NCBI RefSeq assembly: GCF_003112535.1
Contig: NZ_BEWA01000017.1
Location: 62,001-126,000, forward strand
DNA length: 64,000 nucleotides
Direction: 5' to 3'
Source: Streptomyces rishiriensis
Lineage (GTDB): Bacteria; Actinomycetota; Actinomycetes; Streptomycetales; Streptomycetaceae
Shown piece by piece: positions 8,283 to 16,584 of the stretch. A model generated the notes under the pieces. It saw nothing but the letters and a program-made list of their open reading frames with translations. It had not been told where the DNA came from and made no database searches. The position numbers were made by a program, and so were the translations under genes. Numbering within the stretch: position 1 is the stretch's first letter; each line of letters opens with the position of its first letter.

Positions 8283-9755
8283 CTACCCGCCGGGACGGCC
8301 TCCGACCTCATCGTCGCGCAGGGAACGCGCGTGCGGACCCCTTTCGGCACCGTGATCCTTGTGCGTTGCGTCGCTTCCCTCAGCCGGGTGACCAGCGGGG
8401 CAGCCGGTCGGGCGGGGGAGGGGGCGCTCGGTGGGAGCGGGGCGTGAACGGCTCGGCAGCGCCCGGCAGAGCGCCGGAGCGGCCGCGGTCGCGCACGCCA
8501 GCGCCAGCAAGGGGGAGCGCGGTGCGCCGAGGTCCATGAGCACGGTCGCCGTCGCGACGCCGAGCGCCGGTCCGACGTTCATCGCCGTCTGCTGCAGCCC
8601 GCCCGCCACCCCGGCCGACTCTGCGGTCGCCTCGCGTACGACGACATGGGTCGCCGCCACCATCGTGGCCCCGAATCCGCCGCCCACCAGGGCGAATCCG
8701 GCGCAGAAGACGGCCGGAGCGGAAGCGCCGGCGAGGACGAGGAGGCCGACGGCCAGGGCGGTCGTCGCCCCCGTGAGCGTGGCGCGCGCGCCGGCCCGGC
8801 GCAGCAGGACCGCGGCGGCGGGGGCGGCCCCCACCAGGAACACGGCCAGCGGAAGGCTGAGCAGGGCGCTGTGCAGCGGGGTGAGGCCCAGGCCGTCCTG
8901 CAGGAGGTAGACACAGGCGAAGACGGCGCCGTTCAGGGCCGCCGACGCGATGACGAGCACCCCGAGGGCCGCGCCGGCCGCGCGCGAGCCGGCGTTCCCC
9001 CGGCCGGAGCGCCCGAGCGCCGTCGGCGGCAGCAGGGGCGCCGGGCTGCGTCGCTCGTGCCGGACGAAGGCGGCGCCGGCGAGCAGCGCGACCGGCGCCG
9101 ACCACGTCAAGCCGGGGAGGGTGACCAGGGTGTGGACCAGACAGGCGAGCGCCACCGCGAGGAGCAGGGCGCCGGGCAGGTCCAGCGGTCCGTCGGCGGA
9201 CGGCCGGGTCTCCTCCCGGGAGGCGAGAGCGAGCGCCCCCAACAGCAGTGCGGGCGCGACGGCGACCAGGAACACCGAACGCCAGCCGAACTGCGTGGTC
9301 AGCGCCCCGCCGACCACGGGTCCGACGGCCGCCGCGACCCCGATGGCGGCCGTGCGCACGGCGATCGGCGTGCGCAGCCGGTCCGGCGGGAACGAGGCCC
9401 GCAGCATGCCCAGCGTGGCCGGCTGCGACAGCGCCCCGAACACGCCCTGCACGACCCGCAGCCCGATCACCCAGCCCACGCCCGGCGCCACGGCGAGGGC
9501 CGCCGAGACGACCCCGAAACCGAGCATGCCGACGGCGAAGACGCGGCGGTGTCCGTGCCGGTCGCCGAGCCGCCCGGCGAACACCAGCAGACTCGCGACC
9601 GCGACCAGATAGCCGGTGCCGGTCCACTGGGCCTGGGCCAGCGAGGCGTGCAGATCGCGTTGCAGAGCGGGCCGGGCGACGGTGAGCACGGTGCCGTCCA
9701 GGGCGACGATCACCGCGCCGGCCACGCTGCTCGCCAGCGTCAGGGAACGGTTCAC
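8283..9755 (-). CDS. MFS drug efflux transporter, DHA2 (EmrB/QacA) 14-helix type
   Basis: 490 residues from GTG 9755, whose GTGA overlaps the tetR stop, so the two are coupled. About 14 hydrophobic segments are present. Motif A reads GRLGDRHGHRRVF, D1-type ALDGTVLTVARPAL opens the first helix, and motif C appears as GVAAAVGPVVGGAL. This family exports hydrophobic cations and antibiotics by proton antiport. Regulation is probably by the upstream TetR through the operator at 10388-10418. The last 40 residues are hydrophilic and low in conservation. Confidence 0.88.
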   Translation of the reverse strand: MNRSLTLASSVAGAVIVALDGTVLTVARPALQRDLHASLAQAQWTGTGYLVAVASLLVFAGRLGDRHGHRRVFAVGMLGFGVVSAALAVAPGVGWVIGLRVVQGVFGALSQPATLGMLRASFPPDRLRTPIAVRTAAIGVAAAVGPVVGGALTTQFGWRSVFLVAVAPALLLGALALASREETRPSADGPLDLPGALLLAVALACLVHTLVTLPGLTWSAPVALLAGAAFVRHERRSPAPLLPPTALGRSGRGNAGSRAAGAALGVLVIASAALNGAVFACVYLLQDGLGLTPLHSALLSLPLAVFLVGAAPAAAVLLRRAGARATLTGATTALAVGLLVLAGASAPAVFCAGFALVGGGFGATMVAATHVVVREATAESAGVAGGLQQTAMNVGPALGVATATVLMDLGAPRSPLLALACATAAAPALCRALPSRSRPAPTERPLPRPTGCPAGHPAEGSDATHKDHGAERGPHARSLRDDEVGGRPGG

Positions 9756-10381
9756 CGGCCCGCCTCGGGACCCAGGTGCGCGTCCAGAGCCGTGCGCAGA
9801 AGCGGTGCGAAGTCGTCGGTCCCGGTGGCGAGTTGGAGGCTGCCCCAGCGCCACAGCTGCGCGATGCCGTGCAGGTTCGCCCACAGCGCGGCCGCGACGG
9901 CACGGGCGTCGGCGTCCGGGCGGACGCGGCCGACGAGCTCCACCAGGACGCCGAACAGCGGCAGGCTGGTGTCGCGCAGTCGCAGGTGACCGCTCTCCAG
10001 CAGGTCGTGGCGGAACATCAACTCGTACATCCCGGGGTTCTCCAGCGCGAACTGCAGGTAGCCGCCGCTGAGTTCGGCGAGCCGCCCGCGTGGGTCCGCG
10101 TCCTCGTCGCCCGGGGCCGGTCTCACGCGCGCGGCGAGGTCGGTGAAGCCGCGGTGCGCGATGGCCGACAGCAGGTCCAGGTGGGTGGGGAAGTAGCGGC
10201 GGGGCGCTCCGTGAGAGACGCCCGCCCGCCGCGCGATCTCGCGCAGGGTCAGCGCGCCGGCGCCCTCCCGGGACACCAGGTCCACGCCGACGTCGACCAG
10301 TCGGGTGCGCAGACCGGCGTCGGAGGCGGTGCGGCCGGACGCCTCGGGCGTCGGCTCGGGATCGGGCGTGGGCGCCTTCAT
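9752..10381 (-). CDS. TetR/AcrR-family transcriptional repressor of the efflux unit
   Basis: 209 residues. The N-terminal HTH is clear: LTLREIARRAGVSHGAPRRYF followed by PTHLDLLSAIAHRGF, at about residues 45-85. The C-terminal domain fits TetR_C-type ligand-binding folds. ATG at 10381 lies just 6 bp from a TGTCTAC half-site, so autorepression is likely. It is first in an apparent operon with the MFS pump and the serine hydrolase, the standard arrangement for inducible drug resistance. The inducer is unknown. Confidence 0.9.
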   Translation of the reverse strand: MKAPTPDPEPTPEASGRTASDAGLRTRLVDVGVDLVSREGAGALTLREIARRAGVSHGAPRRYFPTHLDLLSAIAHRGFTDLAARVRPAPGDEDADPRGRLAELSGGYLQFALENPGMYELMFRHDLLESGHLRLRDTSLPLFGVLVELVGRVRPDADARAVAAALWANLHGIAQLWRWGSLQLATGTDDFAPLLRTALDAHLGPEAGR

Positions 10382-10387
10382 GGACCC

Positions 10388-10418
10388 TGTCTACCAGGGT
10401 GCGGTAGACAGTGTCTAC
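10388..10418. promoter_or_regulatory. TetR operator upstream of tetR-MFS
   Basis: GTAGACAGTGTCTAC (10404-10418) is a perfect 7-bp inverted repeat around one central base. A third copy of the half-site, TGTCTAC, lies at 10388-10394. Both are 7-37 bp upstream of the tetR ATG, the expected place for an autoregulatory operator. The remaining gap up to 10653 is GC-rich and shows nothing else. Confidence 0.7.
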
Positions 10419-10653
10419 CTCTCCGGTCGTCGAGCGGCGGAGCGCTGCGGCGGCAAGGCGTCCCGGCGGACCGGGGCGCCTTCGGCACGAGTTCTGCGGC
10501 GTTCCCGATGGCGTGCGCGAGGGCCGTCGGGTCCTGCGCCCCCGGTCGCACGAGGGTGGGTCCGCGGGCGCGGGGCCGACGGCCGATGCCACGACGGGCT
10601 CCCGCTGTCTAGGCTGCGGGAGCAGTCCGCCGTCCCTGTGAGGAGAAGTCGCC

Positions 10654-11064
10654 ATGCCCGTCAACGGCCGTAGTCACATCCGGGTCGCCCGGCCCTCGCG
10701 CGACCTGGCCGCGGCGGAACGGTTCTGGAGGGAGGGCCTCGGGCTGAGCGTGCTGTGGCGGGCGGAGGGGGGCACACGGCCCGGTGAGCACGATCTGCTG
10801 ATGCTCGGCTGGCCGGACGCCGACTGGCACCTGGAACTCGTCCATGAGCCGAGCCGTCCCGTGGAGCCCCGCCCGACGGAGGAGGACCTCTTGGTGATCT
10901 ACGTCGACGGCCCGGTCCCCGACGACCTGGTGGCCCGGCTGGAGCGCGGCGGGGGCGTACGGGTGGCGTCGCCCAATCCCTACTGGAACGAGTGGGGCGT
11001 GACCGTCGAGGATCCGGACGGATACCGGCTGGTGCTGTGCCGGCGCGGCTGGTCGAACGCCTGA
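10654..11064 (+). CDS. VOC-family (glyoxalase/bleomycin-resistance fold) protein
   Basis: 136 residues, one or two beta-alpha-beta-beta-beta units as usual for small VOC proteins. It starts RSHIRVARPSRDLAAAERFW and has HLELVHEP in the middle and WGVTVEDPDGYRLVLCRR at the end, where an EDPDGYR strand usually supplies a metal ligand. AGGAGAAG precedes ATG 10654. It stands alone, divergent from tetR. Function could be a lyase, dioxygenase or ligand-binding role; context does not decide. Confidence 0.8.
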   Translation: MPVNGRSHIRVARPSRDLAAAERFWREGLGLSVLWRAEGGTRPGEHDLLMLGWPDADWHLELVHEPSRPVEPRPTEEDLLVIYVDGPVPDDLVARLERGGGVRVASPNPYWNEWGVTVEDPDGYRLVLCRRGWSNA

Positions 11065-11151
11065 CGTAACGCCTGACGCCCCTGGATGACGCGCGGTCCG
11101 GCGGGCCCGGGTCTCCCGCACCGCCGTCGGGCACGCCCTGCGGCGGATGCG

Positions 11152-11213
11152 CCGGGATCCCGGAGCCGCAAGGGCGTCCGGGATCCCGGACGAGGGCGGG
11201 CCCGAAGGCCCGC
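11152..11213. terminator. Cluster of strong hairpins between convergent VOC and MFS genes
   Basis: Three perfect inverted repeats follow one another: a 12-bp palindrome CCGGGATCCCGG (11152-11163), an 18-bp palindrome CGTCCGGGATCCCGGACG (11175-11192), and GCGGGCC-cgaa-GGCCCGC (11196-11213) with a tetraloop. They lie between convergent genes, the right place for a bidirectional terminator. No T-run is seen. Confidence 0.5.
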
Positions 11214-11263
11214 GCGGGCCGGGAGGCTCGCTCGGGCCCGGGGTCCGCGCCTCGGTCGTGCGC

Positions 11264-12604
11264 TCAGGCCGTCACCGCCTCCGGCCGGGCGGTCTCCCGC
11301 AGGTCGCGCTCGCCGAGCTGCTCCGTGGGGATCCTGGCCGTCTCCCGGGCCGACAGGGCCGCGATCACCGGAGGCACGCACAGCGCCGCCGTGAAGAAGG
11401 CCACCGAGGACCAGTCGTCGCCGTTTGGGCCCGCGAGCTGTGCGGCGAAGGTGACCGCGAACCCGGCCACCGCGAAGCCGACCTGGGTGCCGATCGCCAT
11501 GCCGGACAGCCGGACGCGGGTGGCGAACATCTCGCCGTAGAAGGAAGGCCACACGCCGTTGGCGGCGCTGTAGACCACGCCGAAGGCGAGGACGCCCAGG
11601 ACCAGGATCAGCGGGTAGGAGCCGGTGGAGATCGCCCACAGGTAGGCGAACATCATGACCGCGCTGCCGGCCGCCCCGACCAGGTACACCGGACGGCGGC
11701 CGATGCGGTCGGAGAGCGTGGCCCACGCCGGGATGGCCGCCAGCGCGACCAGGTTGGCCAGCGCGCCCACCCAGAGCATGGAGGAGCGGCTCATCCCGAC
11801 CGAGTCGCCGGTGGCGTAGGCCAGCGCCCACACGGTGAAGATGGTGCTGACCGAGGCGACGAGCGCGCCCGCGATCACCCGCAGCACGTCCGCCCAGTGT
11901 TCCCGCAGCAGCACCGCCAGGGGCAGCCTGAGGACCTCGCCGCCGGCCTGCTGTGCCGTGAAGGCGGGGGTCTCCTCCAGTTTGCGGCGGATGACGTAGC
12001 CGGCGACGGCGACCGCGATGCTCAGCCAGAAGGGCACCCGCCAGCCCCAGGACAGCAGTTGCTTCTCGGGAAGGGCCGCGATGGGGATGAAGACGAGCGT
12101 GGCGAGGAGCTGGCCGCCCTGGGTGCCGCTGAGCGTGAAACTGCTGAAGAACCCGCGCCGGTCGGACGGCGCGTGTTCGAGGGTCATGGAGTTGGCGCTG
12201 GCCTGCTCGCCGGCCGCGGAGACTCCCTGCAGGACACGGCACAGCACCAGCAGCACGGGGGCGAGCGAGCCGACCTGGGCGCGGCTGGGCAGGCAGCCGA
12301 TGAGGAACGTCGACAGGCCCATCAGCAGGAGCGTGAAGACCATGATCTTCTTGCGGCCGACGCGGTCGCCGAAGTGCCCGAGGAAGAGAGCGCCCACGGG
12401 ACGGGCGGCGTAGGCGACGCCGAACGTCGCCAGGGAGAGCAGCGTCGCGGTGGCCGGGTCGGACTCGTCGAAGAAGACCTTCGGGAAGATCAGGGCCGCG
12501 GCGCTGCCGTAGATGAAGAAGTCGTAGTACTCGAGGGCACTGCCGATCCAGGCCGCAGTGGCGGCTTTCTTCGGCTGGCCGGGGGGTGCGGCGGGGACGG
12601 ACAC
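11264..12604 (-). CDS. MHS-family MFS transporter, probable shikimate/quinate uptake
   Basis: 446 residues from GTG 12604, preceded by GAAGGAG; an in-frame ATG 45 bp upstream has no ribosome site. The metabolite:H+ symporter signature GSALEYYDFFIYG is near the N-terminus, followed by the motif A variant FGDRVGRKKIM and about 12 membrane segments. This family includes ShiA (shikimate), KgtP and ProP. The gene faces a shikimate dehydrogenase/dehydroshikimate dehydratase pair, and its promoter carries the same palindrome as theirs (12706-12729). Import of shikimate, quinate or dehydroshikimate is therefore the best guess. Confidence 0.82.
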   Translation of the reverse strand: MSVPAAPPGQPKKAATAAWIGSALEYYDFFIYGSAAALIFPKVFFDESDPATATLLSLATFGVAYAARPVGALFLGHFGDRVGRKKIMVFTLLLMGLSTFLIGCLPSRAQVGSLAPVLLVLCRVLQGVSAAGEQASANSMTLEHAPSDRRGFFSSFTLSGTQGGQLLATLVFIPIAALPEKQLLSWGWRVPFWLSIAVAVAGYVIRRKLEETPAFTAQQAGGEVLRLPLAVLLREHWADVLRVIAGALVASVSTIFTVWALAYATGDSVGMSRSSMLWVGALANLVALAAIPAWATLSDRIGRRPVYLVGAAGSAVMMFAYLWAISTGSYPLILVLGVLAFGVVYSAANGVWPSFYGEMFATRVRLSGMAIGTQVGFAVAGFAVTFAAQLAGPNGDDWSSVAFFTAALCVPPVIAALSARETARIPTEQLGERDLRETARPEAVTA

Positions 12605-12705
12605 GGCGTGCTCCTTCGAGGGGACTCCAACGTAGGTGGAGTGGGGCAAGGGGAGAAGGGCCGGTTCCCTGGGGTGCGGGGCGGCTGCGCCGGGTGCGTG
12701 CCCGG

Positions 12706-12729
12706 CTAATTAACCCACTGGGTAGTTAG
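12706..12729. promoter_or_regulatory. Operator-like 24-bp palindrome upstream of the MHS transporter
   Basis: The 24 bp begin CTAATTAA and end TAGTTAG with CCCACTGGG at the core, giving arms CTAAxTAxCC / GGxTAxTTAG. Read on the minus strand it matches the site at 13676-13699 at 18 of 24 positions. It lies 102-125 bp upstream of the transporter GTG. The AT-rich island stands out from the flanking GC-rich DNA. It is the likely target of the TetR protein encoded at 12901-13572. Confidence 0.7.
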
Positions 12730-12865
12730 TAGCGGATGGCTAGGGATGTTGCGCTGATGTTTCTCCGCTGTCAATAGGTCCTGCGGATTCCCACGGGCGC
12801 ATCCGGGAACCGCCCGCGGCCGGACCGCCGGACAGTCGATCCGCCGGCGGGCGCCGGGCGAGGGG

Positions 12866-12881
12866 CCGGTCCGCGGACCGG
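12866..12881. terminator. Palindrome after the TetR gene
   Basis: A perfect 16-bp palindrome CCGGTCCGCGGACCGG lies 20 bp after the tetR stop codon on the minus strand. It probably forms the tetR terminator and separates it from the transporter promoter. Confidence 0.5.
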
Positions 12882-12900
12882 ACCGGCCCGGCCCGGAGGG

Positions 12901-13572
12901 TCAGTCCGTCGCGCGCTCCGCCGTCAGATAGGCGATGACCATGTCGCCGAGCATGGCGCGGTAGCGCTCGCGTTGGGCGGGATCGACCAGGTCGCGGCCG
13001 AACAGGGCGCCGAAGGTGTGCCGGTTGGCCACCCGGAAGAAGCAGAACGAGCTGATCATCGCGTGCAGGTCGACGGCGTCCACCTCGGCCGTGAACAGGC
13101 CGGACTCCTGCCCGGACGCCAGGATGCGGCGGATCACGTCGAGCGCGGGGGACCCGATCCGCCCGAGCTTCTCCGAGGCGGCGATGTGCTCGGCCTCGTG
13201 GATGTTCTCGATGCTCACCAGGCGGATGAAGTCCGGGTGCTGCTCGTGGTGGTCGAAGGTCAGCTCCGCCAGCCGGCGGATGGCCGCGACCGGGTCGAGG
13301 TGCTCGACGTCGAGCTGCTGCTCCGCGTCGCGGATCACGCCGTAGGCCCGCTCCAGCACGGCGGTGAACAGCTGGTCCTTGCCGCCGAAGTAGTAGTAGA
13401 TCATCCGCTTCGTGGTGCTGGTGCGGGCGGCGATGTCGTCCACCCTGGCCCCGGCGTAACCGGCCCGGGCGAACTCCTGGGTCGCCACGTCGAGGATCTC
13501 GGCCCTGGTCCGGGCCGCGTCGCGGGTGCGCCCGTTGCCGTGGGGTCGTGCCGGTTCGTCGACGCTGGTCAT
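12901..13572 (-). CDS. TetR-family regulator of the quinate/shikimate module
   Basis: 223 residues. The HTH reads ARVDDIAARTSTTKRMIYYYF with GGKDQLFTAVLERAY, at about residues 40-80. The C-terminal half (HPDFIRLVSIENIHEAEHI) resembles the RutR-type TetR ligand domain. It is divergent from the shikimate dehydrogenase with 149 bp between, and its regulon is marked by two near-identical 24-bp palindromes at 12706 and 13676. The inducer is probably an intermediate such as dehydroshikimate, shikimate or protocatechuate. The RutR resemblance does not imply pyrimidine control. Confidence 0.88.
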   Translation of the reverse strand: MTSVDEPARPHGNGRTRDAARTRAEILDVATQEFARAGYAGARVDDIAARTSTTKRMIYYYFGGKDQLFTAVLERAYGVIRDAEQQLDVEHLDPVAAIRRLAELTFDHHEQHPDFIRLVSIENIHEAEHIAASEKLGRIGSPALDVIRRILASGQESGLFTAEVDAVDLHAMISSFCFFRVANRHTFGALFGRDLVDPAQRERYRAMLGDMVIAYLTAERATD

Positions 13573-13675
13573 CGGGTTCCTTCGGGCGGCGCGGGTGCTG
13601 TGCCGAGATTCTAGAAGCCCGCCCGGGGCCCCCGGGGTGAGAGGGCTTCCCCTGAGCCGCTCCCCGGTGTTATGA

Positions 13676-13699
13676 CTAACTCACCAGTTCGTACATTAG
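13676..13699. promoter_or_regulatory. Operator-like palindrome in the tetR / shikimate dehydrogenase divergent promoter
   Basis: The 24 bp start CTAACTCACCAGTT and end ACATTAG, matching the transporter site at 18 of 24 positions including CTAACT, CCAGT and ATTAG. It lies 23-46 bp upstream of GTG 13722 and 104-127 bp upstream of the tetR ATG. That position would block the qsu promoter and allow autoregulation. Confidence 0.7.
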
Positions 13700-13721
13700 T
13701 CGGTCGATCAGGAGGTCCCTC

Positions 13722-14636
13722 GTGGCCGTCGTCTCGCAGGACTCGTATCTCGTCGCGCTGATCGGTTCCGGCATCGGCCCGTCGCTCAGCCCGGCCCTGC
13801 ACGAGCGGGAGGCCGACCGCCAGGGGCTGCGCTGCCTGTACCGCCTCATCGACATCGACGTGCTCGGCGTCGGTCCGCAGTCCGTGGGCGATCTGGTGCG
13901 CGCCGCTCGTGACCTCGGCTTCGACGGACTCAACATCACGCACCCCTGCAAGCAGCTGGTCGTCGAGCACCTCGACGCGCTGTCTCCGCAGGCCGAGGCG
14001 CTCGGCGCGGTCAACACCGTCGTCTTCGAGGACGGCCGGGCCGTCGGCCACAACACGGACGTGACCGGATTCGCCGCGTCCTTCGCCCGCGGCCTGCCGG
14101 ACGTCCCGTCGGAGCAGGTGGTGCAGCTGGGCGCGGGCGGCGCCGGGGCGGCCGTCGCGCACGCCATGCTCACCCTGGGCGCCGGGCGGGTCACGGTCGT
14201 GGACGCGCTGCCCGAGCGCGCCGCGGAGCTCGCCGGCTCCCTCAACCGCCACTTCGGACCCGGCCGGGCCGCGGCCGCCGCCCCGGACCGACTGGCCGCC
14301 CTGCTCGCGTCGGCCGACGGCGTGGTCCACGCCACCCCCACGGGTATGGCCGCCCACCCCGGCCTGCCCTTCCCCGCCGGACTGCTGCGCCCCGGCCTGT
14401 GGGTCGCCGAGGTGGTCTACCGTCCCCTGGAGACCGAACTGGTGCGCACCGCCCGCGCGGTGGGCTGTGCCACTCTGGACGGCGGCGGCATGGCCGTCTT
14501 CCAGGCCGTGGACGCCTTCCGTCTGTTCACCGGCCGTGAGCCCGACAGCGCCGCCATGCTGGCCGACTTCGCGGAGCTGGCCCGTGGCGCGGAGACGGCC
14601 CGTGGCGCGGAGCGCTCGGCGGGCCACGCCGTATGA
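13722..14636 (+). CDS. qsuD: Catabolic shikimate/quinate dehydrogenase (NAD-type)
   Basis: 304 residues from GTG 13722, preceded by GGAGG. Substrate residues of the AroE/QsuD family are present: S21 and S23 in GPSLSPALH, K77 in NITHPCK, N98 in GAVNT and D113 in GHNTDVTGF. The nucleotide site QLGAGGAGAAVAHAML is followed by VTVVDALPERA. Acidic D161 replaces the NRT motif of biosynthetic AroE, favouring NAD and hence oxidation of quinate or shikimate. With the next gene it converts shikimate to 3-dehydroshikimate and then protocatechuate. Quinate oxidation would also need a dehydroquinate dehydratase, which is not in the window. Confidence 0.88.
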   Translation: MAVVSQDSYLVALIGSGIGPSLSPALHEREADRQGLRCLYRLIDIDVLGVGPQSVGDLVRAARDLGFDGLNITHPCKQLVVEHLDALSPQAEALGAVNTVVFEDGRAVGHNTDVTGFAASFARGLPDVPSEQVVQLGAGGAGAAVAHAMLTLGAGRVTVVDALPERAAELAGSLNRHFGPGRAAAAAPDRLAALLASADGVVHATPTGMAAHPGLPFPAGLLRPGLWVAEVVYRPLETELVRTARAVGCATLDGGGMAVFQAVDAFRLFTGREPDSAAMLADFAELARGAETARGAERSAGHAV

Positions 14637-14742
14637 CCGTCGCGGGCCGTACACGGCCGGCCGCGTGCGGGCGGCGCGCCCGCACGATGCCACGCCCCGC
14701 GCCCCGCACGGGACGCGGCACAGCCCCCGAAGGAGCATGACC

Positions 14743-16584
14743 GTGCGTACGTCCATAGCCACCGTCTCGCTCAGCGGAACCCTCACCGAGAAGCTCACGG
14801 CCGCCGCCCGGGCCGGTTTCGACGGCGTCGAGATCTTCGAGAACGACCTGCTCGCGAGCCCTCTCGAACCGGCGGAGATCCGCGCGCGCTGCGCCGACCT
14901 CGGCCTCACCGTCGACCTGTACCAGCCGATGCGCGACGTCGAGGCCGTGCCCGCGGAGGAGTTCGCCCGGACCCTGCGCCGCGCCCGGCACAAGTTCGCG
15001 CTGATGGAGGGACTCGGCGCCGACACCGTCCTCGTCTGCTCCAGCGTCTCCCCCCTCGCCCGCGACGACGACGAGCTCGCCGCCGCGCAGCTGAGCCGGC
15101 TGGCCGACCTGGCGCAGGACTTCGGCGTCCGCGTCGCCTACGAGGCGCTCGCCTGGGGACGGCATGTCAGCACCTACGACCATGCCTGGCGCATCGTCGA
15201 GACGGCGGCTCACCCCGCGCTCGGCACCTGCCTGGACAGCTTCCACATCCTGTCCCGGACCTCCGGTCCGAAGGACCTCGACGGCATCGGGGACATCCCC
15301 GGCGAGAAGATCTTCTTCCTCCAGCTGGCCGACGCCCCGCTGCTCGGCATGGACGTGCTGCAGTGGAGCCGCCACCACCGTTGCTTCCCCGGGCAGGGCG
15401 GGTTCGACGTCGCCGGCCTGGTCGGACGCGTGCTGCGCACCGGGTACGACGGCCCGCTCTCCCTGGAGGTCTTCAACGACGTCTTCCGGCAGGCCGAGGC
15501 CGGCCCGACCGCCGTGGACGCCCGTCGCTCCCTGCTGCTCCTCCAGGAGGAGGTCGGCGTCGAGGTCCTGCCCCCGCCCGTGACCCCCTCCGCGGTGGCC
15601 TTCGCCGAGCTGGTCACCCAGGACGCCGACCCCGTCGCCGCCCTGCTCGGCGCCCTGGGCTTCGCCCGCACCGCCCGCCATCGGGGCAAACCGGTCGACC
15701 TGTGGGAGCAGGGCCGGGCCCGGATCCTGGTCAACACCGGTGCGGCCGCCCTCCCGCACTCCCGGCTCCACTCGCGCGGCGGGAGCCCCGCCGACGGCAC
15801 GGCTCTCGCCGCGATCGGCCTGGAGTCACCGGACCCGGCCGCTGCCGCCCGACGCGCGGAGGCGCTGCTCGCCCCGGTCCTGCCGCGCCGCCGCGCCGAA
15901 GGGGACGCCCCGCTGGACGCCGTCGCCGCCCCCGACGGCACGGAACTCTTCCTGTGCGCGACGCGGCGCCCCGGGCTGCCCGACTGGCGGGCCGACTTCG
16001 AGGACGCGCCGCACGCGCCCGCCGCGGCCGGCGACTTCCGCATCGACCACGTGGCCCTGACCCAGCCCTGGCACCAGTTCGACGAGGCCGTCCTCTTCCA
16101 TCGAGGCGTCCTCGGCCTCGACGCCCAGGAGAGCGTCGACGTGGCCGACCCCTACGGGCTGCTGCGCAGCCGCGCCGTCGCCAACGCCGACGGCAGCGTC
16201 CGGTTCCCGCTCACCGTCGGAGCAGCCCCCGGCGACGACACCGCGCACGCCCGGCACATAGCGCTGGCCACCGACGACGTGGTCGCCGCGGTCCGCCGTC
16301 TCGTCGCGGCCGGCGGCCGCCCGCTGCCCATCCCCGCGAACTACTACGACGACCTCGCCGCCCGCTTCGAGTTCGCCGACGGCGAGCTGGAGACCTACCG
16401 CGAGCTGGGCATCCTGTACGACCGGGACGCCCACGGCGTCTTCCGGCACTGCTACACGCGCACCGTCGGCCGCGTCTTCTTCGAACTGGTCCAGCGCGAC
16501 GGCGGTTACCAGGGCTACGGCGCGGCGAACGCCCCGGTGCGGCTGGCGGCCCAGCACGCCGTCCGCCGTCCTACTGGCGGCTGA
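14743..16584 (+). CDS. qsuB: 3-Dehydroshikimate dehydratase with fused HPPD-like domain (QsuB type)
   Basis: 613 residues, like Corynebacterium QsuB (about 618). Residues 1-280 are a TIM barrel of the sugar-phosphate-isomerase/AP-endonuclease type with expected metal ligands in GVEIFENDLL, GTCLDSFHILSR and SLEVFND. The C-terminal half holds two VOC modules resembling 4-hydroxyphenylpyruvate dioxygenase, with RIDHVALTQPW, ARHIALATDDV and RVFFELVQRDGGYQGYG supplying the His-His-Glu set. The first domain dehydrates dehydroshikimate to protocatechuate; the role of the second is unclear. GTG 14743 sits 7 nt after AAGGAG and is preferred to ATG 14737, which is only 1 nt away. Its end overlaps the convergent membrane-protein gene by 14 bp. 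Confidence 0.9.
   Translation: MRTSIATVSLSGTLTEKLTAAARAGFDGVEIFENDLLASPLEPAEIRARCADLGLTVDLYQPMRDVEAVPAEEFARTLRRARHKFALMEGLGADTVLVCSSVSPLARDDDELAAAQLSRLADLAQDFGVRVAYEALAWGRHVSTYDHAWRIVETAAHPALGTCLDSFHILSRTSGPKDLDGIGDIPGEKIFFLQLADAPLLGMDVLQWSRHHRCFPGQGGFDVAGLVGRVLRTGYDGPLSLEVFNDVFRQAEAGPTAVDARRSLLLLQEEVGVEVLPPPVTPSAVAFAELVTQDADPVAALLGALGFARTARHRGKPVDLWEQGRARILVNTGAAALPHSRLHSRGGSPADGTALAAIGLESPDPAAAARRAEALLAPVLPRRRAEGDAPLDAVAAPDGTELFLCATRRPGLPDWRADFEDAPHAPAAAGDFRIDHVALTQPWHQFDEAVLFHRGVLGLDAQESVDVADPYGLLRSRAVANADGSVRFPLTVGAAPGDDTAHARHIALATDDVVAAVRRLVAAGGRPLPIPANYYDDLAARFEFADGELETYRELGILYDRDAHGVFRHCYTRTVGRVFFELVQRDGGYQGYGAANAPVRLAAQHAVRRPTGG

Noticed and set aside
12901..13572. RutR, pyrimidine regulator
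   Set aside because: Only general similarity of the C-terminal domain. The neighbours and matching operators point to quinate/shikimate control.
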